Shown here one piece after another: positions 7,761 to 14,092 of a DNA stretch of 18,625 nt; position 1 is the stretch's first letter; every line of letters starts with the position of its first letter. The stretch comes from an uncultured Janibacter sp. (lineage in GTDB: Bacteria > Actinomycetota > Actinomycetes > Actinomycetales > Dermatophilaceae). Location: contig CAMICF010000030.1 of NCBI GenBank assembly GCA_946222495.1, positions 1-18,625 of the forward strand, given 5' to 3'. Position numbers and translations under genes: made by a program. The notes under the pieces were generated by a model. It had not been told where the DNA came from and did not search any database. It was given only the letters and a program-made list of their open reading frames with translations.

Positions 7761-8408
7761 ATGACGACGGTCCTGCTGGCGCACGGATCGCCGGACCCAC
7801 GGCACTCGGGGACGCTCGAGCGGCTGCGGGCGCGGGTCGCGCCGGTGCTGGGCGCCGAGGGGCGTGGTGACACCCACCTCTGCTACATCGAGCACGACGG
7901 GCCCGTCCCGGGCGAGCTCGGTCCGCGGCTGACCGGCGACGTCACCGTCGTGCCCATGCTCCTCACCCCGGCGATGCACGCCCGGGTGGACGTGCCCGCC
8001 GCGGTGCGGGCACTGGGTGCCGGCGGCGGCGCCGTGCACCTCGTCGAGGCGCTCGGCGGCCACCCCCTGCTGCTCGACGCCGTGGACGAGTGCCTCCGGT
8101 CCCATGGCCACGACCCTTCTGCGCCAACGCTGCTCGTGGCAGGCGGGTCCAGCTCCGGGCAGGCGGGGGAGAGCGTGCGCACCCTGCTCGAGCGCCACCC
8201 CCGGCCCGGGTGGATGGCGATGACCCTCTCCGCCCCACGGGCGGGAGCCACGACCGGCCGGGCCGTCGTGCCGGCGACCCTGGCCGAGGGGGTGCTCCAC
8301 GACAAGGTGCGGGTGCTCGCCGACCGGGCGGGCGCTCCCTTCGTCGGTGGTGGCCTGGCGGACACCGAGGCCATCGCCGAGCTCGTCCTGCGACGCGCCC
8401 GCGGCTGA
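7761..8408 (+). CDS. Sirohydrochlorin ferrochelatase (CbiX/SirB-like)
   Basis: This 215-residue protein resembles the small class II chelatases that insert Fe2+ into sirohydrochlorin as the last step of siroheme synthesis. The N-terminal VLLAHGSPDPR (4-14) holds the first metal-handling His8. LLTPAMHARVDVP (67-79) corresponds to the second, with His73. The chain is long enough for two pseudo-symmetric half-domains, the second degenerate (LLVAGGSSSGQAGE replaces the His motif), as is common for actinobacterial single-chain forms. The gene begins ten bases after cysH and ends the sulfur operon. Its position beside a siroheme enzyme makes iron and siroheme more likely than cobalt and cobalamin. 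The ribosome site is poor (CCCCGGGGC), so coupling to cysH is probable. Confidence 0.8.
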   Translation: MTTVLLAHGSPDPRHSGTLERLRARVAPVLGAEGRGDTHLCYIEHDGPVPGELGPRLTGDVTVVPMLLTPAMHARVDVPAAVRALGAGGGAVHLVEALGGHPLLLDAVDECLRSHGHDPSAPTLLVAGGSSSGQAGESVRTLLERHPRPGWMAMTLSAPRAGATTGRAVVPATLAEGVLHDKVRVLADRAGAPFVGGGLADTEAIAELVLRRARG

Positions 8409-8420
8409 GGGCCGCGTCAC

Positions 8421-8436
8421 CCCGGGGAATCCCGGG
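8421..8436 (+). terminator. GC-rich hairpin between the chelatase and the ABC exporter
   Basis: Two CCCGGG blocks (8421-8426 and 8431-8436) flank GAAT and can form a strong 6-bp stem with a tetraloop, 12 bases after the chelatase stop. A second possible stem, GCGGC (8401-8405) with GCCGC (8411-8415), spans the stop codon. No T-tract follows. It may mark the end of the sulfur operon or a processing site. Confidence 0.35.
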
Positions 8437-8477
8437 ACGTGCCGCGTGGTTGTCGCCCCCGGAAGGATGGGTGAGCG

Positions 8478-10358
8478 ATGTCGATGAACAGCGCATGGGG
8501 GCTCATGCAGAGCATGAGCCGCCGGGACGAGGCGAAGCGCACGGCGCTCCCGGCGGGCACGGCCCGCCGCGTACTGGGCTATGCGAAGCCCTTCCGGGGC
8601 ACGATCATCGGGTTCCTCGTCCTCGTCGGCCTCGGGTCGCTCACCGTGGTCGCGGTGCCCCTGCTCCTGCAGCGGCTCATCGACGACGGGGTCACCCCGC
8701 AGGACCGCAGCGTCGTCATCACCCTGTCCCTGCTCGTCGCGGCCATCGCGATCGTCGAGGCGGTGACGACGCTCCTCCAGCGGTGGTTCTCCGCCCGCAT
8801 CGGTGAGGGGCTGATCCACCACCTGCGCACGGAGGTCTTCGGCCACGTCCTCGGGCAGCCGATCGCCTTCTTCACGCGGGCCCAGACCGGGGCGCTCGTC
8901 AGCCGGCTCAACAACGACGTCATCGGCGCCCAGCAGGCCTTCACCACGGTGATGTCCTCCGTCGTGAGCAACGTCATCTCCCTCGTCCTCATCATCGGTG
9001 CGATGGTCACCCTCTCGTGGCAGCTGACGCTGGCCGCCCTGCTCCTCGTCCCCCTCTTCGTCATCCCGGCGAAGCTCATGGGGCGACGGCTCGCCGCCCT
9101 GTCGGCCGAGCAGATGAACCTCAACGCCGAGCTCGGCACGCAGATGACCGAGCGATTCAACGTCGCGGGCGCCCTGCTCGTGAAGATCTTCGGGCAGCCC
9201 GAGCGGGAGATCGCCGAGTACGACGCACGGGCGGCACGCGTCCGGGACATCGGCGTGCGGATCGCCGTCAACCGGGCCCTCTTCTTCGTCATGCTCACCG
9301 TCATGGCCTCGCTCGCGACGGCGATGGTCTACGGCGTCGGTGGACTGATGGCGGTCGAGGGAGCGATGACCGTCGGGACGCTGCTCGCCCTCGCGGCCCT
9401 GCTCGCCCGGCTCTACGGACCGCTGACCGCGATCTCCAACGTCCACGTCGACATCCTCACGGCCCTCGTCTCCTTCGCCCGCCTCTTCGAGCTCCTCGAC
9501 ATGCCGTCGAGCATCCAGGAGGTCCCCGACGCGCGCCCGCTCCCGACCGGCGAGGCACTGTCGGTCGAGCTCGACGACGTGCACTTCACCTACCCGGGTG
9601 CCGACGAGATCTCGCTGCTCTCGCTCGAAGGGAGCACGACCGGCGACCGGGAAGAGGGTGGACCGGTGCTCCGGGGCGTCGACCTCCGTGCGGAGCCGGG
9701 CCAGCTCATCGCCCTGGTCGGTCCGAGCGGCGCGGGCAAGAGCACGATCACCTCGCTCGTCACCCGCTTCTACGACCCGACGAGCGGGGCGGTCCGCATC
9801 GGCGGCACCGACCTGCGCGATGCCACCCTGTCGTCCGTGGGCGCGACCGTCGGGATGGTCACCCAGGAGGCCCACCTCTTCCACGACACCCTCCGCAACA
9901 ACCTCGCCTACGCGCGTCCGGAGGCCACCGAGGAGGAGATGTACGCGGCCCTCGACGCGGCGCAGGTCCTGCCGCTCGTCAGGGCCCTCCCCGCAGGGCT
10001 CGACACGATCGTCGGGGACCGCGGCCACCGGCTGTCCGGGGGAGAGAAGCAGCGCTTCGCCATCGCGCGGCTGCTGCTGAAGTCGCCGGGCGTCATCATC
10101 CTCGACGAGGCCACGGCGCACCTCGACAGCGAGTCCGAGGTGGCGGTCCAGCGTGCCCTCGACACCGCGCTCGAGGGACGGACGGCGATCGTCATCGCGC
10201 ACCGCCTCTCGACGATCCGCGCGGCCGACCAGATCCTCGTCGTCGACGAGGGCCAGGTGGTCGAGCGCGGCACGCACGAGGAGCTGCTCGCGGCGCGCGG
10301 CCTCTACTCGAACCTCTACGCGACGCAGTACGACGGCGCGGTCGGGGTGGGGAGCTGA
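8478..10358 (+). CDS. ABC exporter, fused membrane and ATPase half-transporter
   Basis: This 626-residue half-transporter has an N-terminal six-helix export domain (hydrophobic runs from about residue 40 to 330) and a C-terminal nucleotide-binding domain, and should act as a homodimer. The NBD has Walker A GPSGAGKST at 415-423, signature LSGGEKQR at 519-526, Walker B VIILDEATAHLD with Asp543/Glu544 and switch His575. The catalytic set is intact. A stretch of about 20 extra residues (LLSLEGSTTGDREEGGP) separates the first NBD strand from the Walker A strand. I believe this insertion is typical of an actinobacterial subfamily. The start is supported by GGAAGGA at 8461-8467. The substrate cannot be predicted: lipid, drug or peptide are all possible. 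The stop is four bases from the convergent SURF1 stop. Confidence 0.9.
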   Translation: MSMNSAWGLMQSMSRRDEAKRTALPAGTARRVLGYAKPFRGTIIGFLVLVGLGSLTVVAVPLLLQRLIDDGVTPQDRSVVITLSLLVAAIAIVEAVTTLLQRWFSARIGEGLIHHLRTEVFGHVLGQPIAFFTRAQTGALVSRLNNDVIGAQQAFTTVMSSVVSNVISLVLIIGAMVTLSWQLTLAALLLVPLFVIPAKLMGRRLAALSAEQMNLNAELGTQMTERFNVAGALLVKIFGQPEREIAEYDARAARVRDIGVRIAVNRALFFVMLTVMASLATAMVYGVGGLMAVEGAMTVGTLLALAALLARLYGPLTAISNVHVDILTALVSFARLFELLDMPSSIQEVPDARPLPTGEALSVELDDVHFTYPGADEISLLSLEGSTTGDREEGGPVLRGVDLRAEPGQLIALVGPSGAGKSTITSLVTRFYDPTSGAVRIGGTDLRDATLSSVGATVGMVTQEAHLFHDTLRNNLAYARPEATEEEMYAALDAAQVLPLVRALPAGLDTIVGDRGHRLSGGEKQRFAIARLLLKSPGVIILDEATAHLDSESEVAVQRALDTALEGRTAIVIAHRLSTIRAADQILVVDEGQVVERGTHEELLAARGLYSNLYATQYDGAVGVGS

Positions 10359-10371
10359 CGGCTCAGCCGTC
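10357..10371. terminator. Perfect 15-bp palindrome spanning two convergent stop codons
   Basis: GACGGCTCAGCCGTC is a perfect inverted repeat centred on C10364. It contains the last two bases of the exporter stop (10356-10358) and the whole SURF1 stop (10363-10365). It is symmetrical for both strands and could act as a bidirectional terminator hairpin, but there are no T-tracts and the loop is short. Confidence 0.35.
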
Positions 10372-11133
10372 CTCCTCGTCCCAGATCCGAACCTTCTTCT
10401 CCCGCACCGGTCGTGGGCCCTCGGTCTCGGCCTCGCGCCGCAGGGCGACGAACCAGAAGATGAAGACGGCCGGGATGACCAGCCACCACTGGATCGCATA
10501 GGCGAGGTGGGGGCCGAGGTCGGTGTCGGGCACCTCGAGCGGCTCGGGCCGGTCCGCGTCGGGCGACTCGGACTGGAGCGAGACGTAGCCCCCGAGCAGG
10601 TCGGTCCCGACCTTCTGCTGCACCTCCGGGCGGTTGATGCTCGCGACCTGCCGCTCCGGCAGGTCCCGACCGAGGCTCGACTCGGCCAGGCGCACCCATC
10701 CGGTGACCGTGACCTCGCCCTTCGGCGCCGGCGGGACCTCGGGGTCGACGTCCGCCCCCTTCGGGCTGTTGGGCACCCAGCCGCGGTCGACGAGGAGGTG
10801 CTTACCGCCCGCGAGACGAAGGGGGACGAGCACCTCGTAGCCGTACGTGCCGTCCAGGGGACGGTTGCGGACGAGCACCTGCTCCGCGAAGAGGTACTCG
10901 CCGGTGGCCGTCACCCGCGTCCACTCGTCCTCGACGCGGGCCGGCTCCTCGTCGAGGACCTCGGTCACCGGAACCGGGTCGGCCTCGTAGTGGGCTTCGA
11001 TCCGGTCGGCGCGCGCGCTGAGGTTCTCGTACTTGCCCCACTGCCACTGGCCGAGCCAGACGCAGGCCAGGGCCACGAGCAGGGCGAGGACCAGCCACCC
11101 GAGCCACCTCGGGGACAGGGCGAGGCGCAGCAT
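10363..11133 (-). CDS. SURF1-family cytochrome oxidase assembly protein
   Basis: This 256-residue protein has the SURF1 layout: a transmembrane helix near each end (about 10-30 and 212-231) and a large extracytoplasmic domain between. The first helix ends in CVWLGQWQWGKYENL, the family's WQ...K signature. The loop holds LVRNRPLDGTYGYEVLVPL and HLLVDRGWVPN, also typical, and the second helix is AIQWWLVIPAVFIFW. SURF1 proteins help assemble the haem a site of aa3-type cytochrome c oxidase. The frame is open further upstream, but the ATG at 11133 is chosen because it overlaps the preceding stop (TGATG) and begins just before the first helix. It is the last gene of a three-gene overlapping operon. 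The charged C-terminal tail should face the cytoplasm. Confidence 0.88.
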   Translation of the reverse strand: MLRLALSPRWLGWLVLALLVALACVWLGQWQWGKYENLSARADRIEAHYEADPVPVTEVLDEEPARVEDEWTRVTATGEYLFAEQVLVRNRPLDGTYGYEVLVPLRLAGGKHLLVDRGWVPNSPKGADVDPEVPPAPKGEVTVTGWVRLAESSLGRDLPERQVASINRPEVQQKVGTDLLGGYVSLQSESPDADRPEPLEVPDTDLGPHLAYAIQWWLVIPAVFIFWFVALRREAETEGPRPVREKKVRIWDEEDG

Positions 11134-11345
11134 CAGCCGGCGTCGGCAGGGATCTCGTCGATCCCGCAGGTCTGCACCGGGAAGCCGCGGACGGCGAGGT
11201 GGTCGTGCAGCACGGACTCGTGCTCGTCGCAGGCGAGCCACACCTTGCGGCGCGACTCGTCATGGATGCGGGGGTTGCGCCACAGCACGGCCCGGGTGGC
11301 GGTGGCGCGGCAGGCCTTGCGGCTGCAGACGAGCTCCTCGGTCAT
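11133..11345 (-). CDS. Conserved small Cys/His protein, function unknown
   Basis: This 70-residue protein is a small actinobacterial conserved protein without a characterised function that I know of. It has CSRKAC (Cys7, Cys12), then ACDEHE (Cys40, His42) and His47 in a DEHESVLHDHL helix, and Cys60. That is enough Cys and His to build a small zinc-ribbon-like or metal site. A conserved-looking basic stretch, AVLWRNPRIHDESRRKVWLACDEH, joins the two halves. There is no signal peptide or membrane segment, so it is likely cytoplasmic. The ATG overlaps the DUF3099 stop (ATGA) and its stop overlaps the SURF1 start (TGATG), so its dosage is tied to two membrane proteins. A longer in-frame reading to 11543 exists but would run across the DUF3099 gene, so the short start is preferred. 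Confidence 0.75.
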   Translation of the reverse strand: MTEELVCSRKACRATATRAVLWRNPRIHDESRRKVWLACDEHESVLHDHLAVRGFPVQTCGIDEIPADAG

Positions 11346-11626
11346 CGGCCCTCCAGCTCGTGGCGCAGCCGACGCTGGCCTGCGGGTGTGTCGGCCTCGC
11401 TGACGCCGCGCGGGGTCACCGAGTTCACGAGCACGACGGCGAAGTAGGGGAGGAGGACGGCGAGGGCCACGCAGACCCAGCGCAGCCACCCGTCGAAGAA
11501 GAAGGCCCCGACGAAGCAGGCCGTGCGCAGGGCCATCGTCCACAGGTACTGCCGCACCCGAGAGCTCTGCTCCTCCTGGAGCGAGATCGGGGCGGTCGTC
11601 ACCGAGGGGACGGAGGTCTGTGGCAC
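11342..11626 (-). CDS. DUF3099 family small membrane protein
   Basis: This 94-residue protein has a short polar N-terminus ending TTAPISLQEEQSSRVRQYLWTMALRT, then two hydrophobic helices (about 36-48 and 50-68) and a basic, cytoplasmic-looking tail. The arrangement matches the actinobacterial DUF3099 family, whose function is unknown. It is the first gene of the operon with the Cys/His protein and SURF1, so a role linked to respiratory-complex assembly is possible but unproven. Start GTG is preceded at six bases by TACCCT, a TANNNT -10 element, which suggests a leaderless message. GAAGGG directly before the GTG is too close to act as a ribosome site. Confidence 0.8.
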   Translation of the reverse strand: MPQTSVPSVTTAPISLQEEQSSRVRQYLWTMALRTACFVGAFFFDGWLRWVCVALAVLLPYFAVVLVNSVTPRGVSEADTPAGQRRLRHELEGR

Positions 11627-11632
11627 CCCTTC

Positions 11633-11638
11633 AGGGTA
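11633..11638 (-). promoter_or_regulatory. -10 element (TACCCT) of the DUF3099 operon
   Basis: Read on the minus strand, TACCCT is followed by six bases and then the GTG of the DUF3099 gene. This is the same geometry as the sulfite reductase promoter. The remaining 119 bases up to fabG should hold both divergent promoters; no clear -35 is visible. Confidence 0.45.
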
Positions 11639-11702
11639 CGCCGGGAGGCTGGGACCGGCCCCAGGGCCCGGGACCGTTTCCGCGTACCGGGCGGTAGTGC
11701 TC

Positions 11703-11708
11703 TAGCGT
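11703..11708 (+). promoter_or_regulatory. Possible -10 element (TAGCGT) for fabG-fabI
   Basis: TAGCGT fits TANNNT and lies 49 bases before the fabG ATG. It would give a conventional leader containing the AAGGAG ribosome site at 11748-11753. No -35 match is evident, so this is tentative. Confidence 0.3.
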
Positions 11709-11757
11709 CGGACCAGCGTGATCTGACACACACCCGCACGGACGACGAAGGAGAAGG

Positions 11758-12468
11758 ATGACAGCGCGCCGAGTGCTCGTGACCGGAGGCAACCGGGGGA
11801 TCGGCGAGGCCATCGCCCGGCGGATGCAGGCGGACGGTCACCGGGTGGTCGTGACGTCGCGGTCGGGTGACCCCGTGGACGGCCTGGACGTCGTCGCGTG
11901 CGAGATCACCGACAGCGACTCGGTCGACCGCGCCTTCGCGGAGGCCAAGGAGACCCTCGGCGGCGACATCGAGGTGCTCGTCGCCAATGCGGGGATCACC
12001 AAGGACACGTTGCTCATGCGGATGTCCGACGAGGACTTCTCCTCCGTCGTCGACACCAACCTCCACGGCACCTTCCGGTGCGTCCGGCGCGCCGCGACCT
12101 CGATGGTCCGGGCACGCTTCGGACGGGTCGTCCTCCTCTCCAGCGTCGTGGGTCTCTACGGCTCGCCCGGCCAGGCCAACTACGCCGCGTCGAAGGCCGG
12201 TCTCGTCGGCGTCGCCCGGTCGATGACCCGGGAGCTCGGCGCGCGCGGGATCACGGCCAACGTCGTCGCCCCCGGCTTCATCGAGACCGACATGACCGCG
12301 GAGCTCCCGGAGAAGACCCGGGCCGAGTACCAGGCCGCCATCCCCGCCAAGCGGTACGGCGGTGCCGGCGAGGTGGCCGCGGCCGTCTCCTTCCTCGTCT
12401 CGGACGACGCCGGCTACATCTCCGGCGCGGTCATCCCCGTCGACGGCGGCCTCGGCATGGGCCACTGA
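11758..12468 (+). CDS. fabG: 3-oxoacyl-ACP reductase (FabG1/MabA-like)
   Basis: This 236-residue NADPH-dependent reductase of the short-chain dehydrogenase family reduces 3-oxoacyl-ACP in fatty-acid elongation. Visible features are the nucleotide loop TGGNRGIG (9-16), ANAG (76-79), and the catalytic tetrad Asn101, Ser129, Tyr142 and Lys146 (the last two in NYAASKAG). APGFIETDMT follows for the substrate side, and the C-terminal PVDGGLGMGH is typical. Its place directly before an InhA-type enoyl reductase copies the mabA-inhA pair of mycobacteria, and supports this assignment over a generic SDR. AAGGAG at 11748-11753 supports the ATG. The next gene starts 40 bases later with its own ribosome site. 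Confidence 0.92.
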   Translation: MTARRVLVTGGNRGIGEAIARRMQADGHRVVVTSRSGDPVDGLDVVACEITDSDSVDRAFAEAKETLGGDIEVLVANAGITKDTLLMRMSDEDFSSVVDTNLHGTFRCVRRAATSMVRARFGRVVLLSSVVGLYGSPGQANYAASKAGLVGVARSMTRELGARGITANVVAPGFIETDMTAELPEKTRAEYQAAIPAKRYGGAGEVAAAVSFLVSDDAGYISGAVIPVDGGLGMGH

Positions 12469-12508
12469 CCCAGCGCACGTCTCGTACCCCCCTTCGAAAG
12501 GCAGCACG

Positions 12509-13264
12509 ATGCTCACCGGCAAGACCTTCCTCATCACCGGAGTCCTCATGGAGTCCTCGATCGCCTTCCACGTGGCGCGGATCGCCCAGGAGCAGGGCGC
12601 GCAGGTGATCCTCACGAGCTTCGGCAGGACGTCGAAGATCACGAAGACCATCGCCAAGCGGCTCCCCCAGGAGGCGCCCATCATCGAGCTCGACGTCACG
12701 AGCGACGAGGACCTCGCGGCCCTGCCGGAGCGCATCGGCGAGCACGCCGAGCGCATCGACGGGGTGCTCCACTCCATCGGCTTCGCCCCCGAGGGCGCCT
12801 TCACCTTCCTCGAGGCCAAGTGGGAGGACGTCGCGACCGCGGTCCACGTCTCCGCCTTCTCCCTCAAGGCCCTGGCCGTGGCGGCGCTGCCGCGGATGTC
12901 CGAGGGCGCGTCCGTCGTGGGCCTGACCTTCGACGCATCCTTCGCCTGGCCGGTCTACGACTGGATGGGCGTGGCCAAGGCCGCCTTCGAGTCGACGAAC
13001 CGCTACCTCTCGCGCGACCTCGGGCCGAAGGGGGTCCGCTGCAACCTCGTCGCCGCGGGGCCGATCAAGACGACGGCCGCGAAGTCGATCCCCGGCTTCG
13101 AGCAGTTCGAGGAGTCGTGGGACGACCGCGCCCCGCTCGGCTGGGACGTCACGGACCCGGTGCCGACCGCGAAGGCGTGCACGATGCTGCTCTCCGACTG
13201 GTTCCCCGCGACGACGGGGGAGATCCTCCACGTCGACGGCGGCGTCCACGCGATGGGCATCTGA
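12509..13264 (+). CDS. fabI: NADH-dependent enoyl-ACP reductase (InhA-type FabI)
   Basis: This 251-residue protein catalyses the last reduction of the FAS-II elongation cycle. It has the divergent SDR features of FabI/InhA: ITGVLMESSIAFHVARIAQEQGA (9-31) as the cofactor loop, LHSIGFAP with Ser89 where InhA has Ser94, and the catalytic pair Tyr150 and Lys157 in PVYDWMGVAKAA. GPIKTTAAKSIPGF (about 184-197) is the substrate-binding loop. Close match to InhA-type blocks suggests a potential isoniazid/triclosan target family member, but sensitivity cannot be inferred. GAAAGG at 12496-12501 supports the ATG. In mycobacteria a ferrochelatase gene follows inhA. Here the gene is followed ten bases later by repeat array B instead. 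Confidence 0.93.
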   Translation: MLTGKTFLITGVLMESSIAFHVARIAQEQGAQVILTSFGRTSKITKTIAKRLPQEAPIIELDVTSDEDLAALPERIGEHAERIDGVLHSIGFAPEGAFTFLEAKWEDVATAVHVSAFSLKALAVAALPRMSEGASVVGLTFDASFAWPVYDWMGVAKAAFESTNRYLSRDLGPKGVRCNLVAAGPIKTTAAKSIPGFEQFEESWDDRAPLGWDVTDPVPTAKACTMLLSDWFPATTGEILHVDGGVHAMGI

Positions 13265-13273
13265 CCCGACCCC

Positions 13274-13391
13274 CGCATCTCCTTAAGATCGTGCGCCCAC
13301 CCCGGCGCATCTCCTTAAGGTCGTGCGCCCGCTCTGGCGCATCTCCTTAAGGTCGTGCGCCCGCTCTGGCGCATCTCCTTAAGGTCGTGCG
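13274..13391 (+). repeat. Palindromic repeat array B (four 22-bp copies, 32-bp period)
   Basis: Four units lie at 13274-13295, 13306-13327, 13338-13359 and 13370-13391, each exactly 32 bp from the last. Each is CGCA-N3-CCTTAAGG-N3-TGCG, with TCT then TCG as the triplets. The first unit has one change (G to A at 13288). The ten-base spacers are CCCACCCCGG, then CCCGCTCTGG twice. The array lies between the convergent fabI and serB genes, and the fourth unit contains the serB stop codon. It has the opposite orientation to array A. In both arrays the unit points the same way relative to the gene that ends inside it. Confidence 0.97.
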
Positions 13392-14092
13392 GCGAGGGAG
13401 AGGGGGTAGCCACCTTCGTCGTCGGCCTGCGGGAGCGGCTCGATCCCGAGCACGTCGAGCACGCGCCGCAGGTCCCGCTCGTCGATGGCGACGTCCGCCT
13501 GCTCGCGCACGGCCGGCTTGGCGCAGAAGGCGATCCCGAGCTGGGCGGTCCCCATCATGTCGAGGTCGTTGGCCCCGTCGCCGACGGCGACCGTGCGGTC
13601 CGTCTCGACCCCCGAGCTCGCCGCGAGGCGGGTGAGGAAGTCGGCCTTCGTGGCGCGGTCGACGACGTCGCCGAGCACCTTGCCGGTGAGACGGCCGTCG
13701 ACGGTCTCGAGGGTGTTGGCCCGGACCGTCTCGATGCCGAGGGCCTCGGCGAGCGGCGCGACGACCTCGACGAAGCCCCCGCTGACGAGACCGACGACAT
13801 GGCCGGCCTCGACGAGGGTCGTCACGAGCGTGCGGGCCCCGGGAGTGAGACGGACGGCTGCCCTCACGGCGTCGAGCACGTCGACGGACAGGCCCTCGAG
13901 CGTCGCCACGCGGGCATGCAGGCTGCCGGCGAAGTCCAGCTCGCCGCGCATCGCCGCCTCGGTGACCCGGGCGACATCCTCACGGGTCCCGGCGTGCTCG
14001 GCGAGGAGCTCGATGACCTCGTCCTGGATGAGCGTGCTGTCGACGTCCATGACGAGGGCGATCGGCCCCACGTCGGGCGGGAGTGCGCTCAC
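13379..14092 (-). CDS. serB: Phosphoserine phosphatase
   Basis: This 237-residue HAD-superfamily phosphatase makes L-serine from phosphoserine. Motif I is MDVDSTLI with nucleophile Asp16 and Asp18. Motif II is VSGGF with Ser104, motif III is Lys149, and motif IV is GDGANDLDM at 171-179. It lacks the N-terminal ACT domains of M. tuberculosis SerB2, so allosteric serine control through ACT is not expected. The start is a GTG that overlaps the menB stop (GTGA at 14089-14092), implying coupled translation. The TAA stop lies inside the last unit of repeat array B, so the protein ends Leu-Ala-Ala-Arg-Pro. Pairing with menB has no obvious metabolic logic. Confidence 0.92.
   Translation of the reverse strand: MSALPPDVGPIALVMDVDSTLIQDEVIELLAEHAGTREDVARVTEAAMRGELDFAGSLHARVATLEGLSVDVLDAVRAAVRLTPGARTLVTTLVEAGHVVGLVSGGFVEVVAPLAEALGIETVRANTLETVDGRLTGKVLGDVVDRATKADFLTRLAASSGVETDRTVAVGDGANDLDMMGTAQLGIAFCAKPAVREQADVAIDERDLRRVLDVLGIEPLPQADDEGGYPLSLAARP

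Noticed and set aside
9600..9665. Insertion in the exporter ATPase domain as a gene fusion or error
   Set aside because: The frame is continuous, all NBD motifs follow, and I recall similar insertions in related actinobacterial exporters.
7617..10499. Long minus-strand frame (960 codons) opposite the chelatase and ABC exporter
   Set aside because: The plus-strand genes have full motif sets. The antisense translation is low-complexity Arg/Glu/Asp/Gly-rich with no domain.
11134..11241. N-terminal extension of SURF1 to 11241
   Set aside because: The extension is Arg/Pro-rich and lies antisense-free within the 70-residue gene's frame-shifted sequence. The ATG at 11133 gives the normal membrane start and the TGATG overlap.
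13274..13391. CRISPR array
   Set aside because: Repeats are 22 bp and palindromic, but spacers are only ten bases and two are identical. There are no cas genes, and the array overlaps the serB coding end.
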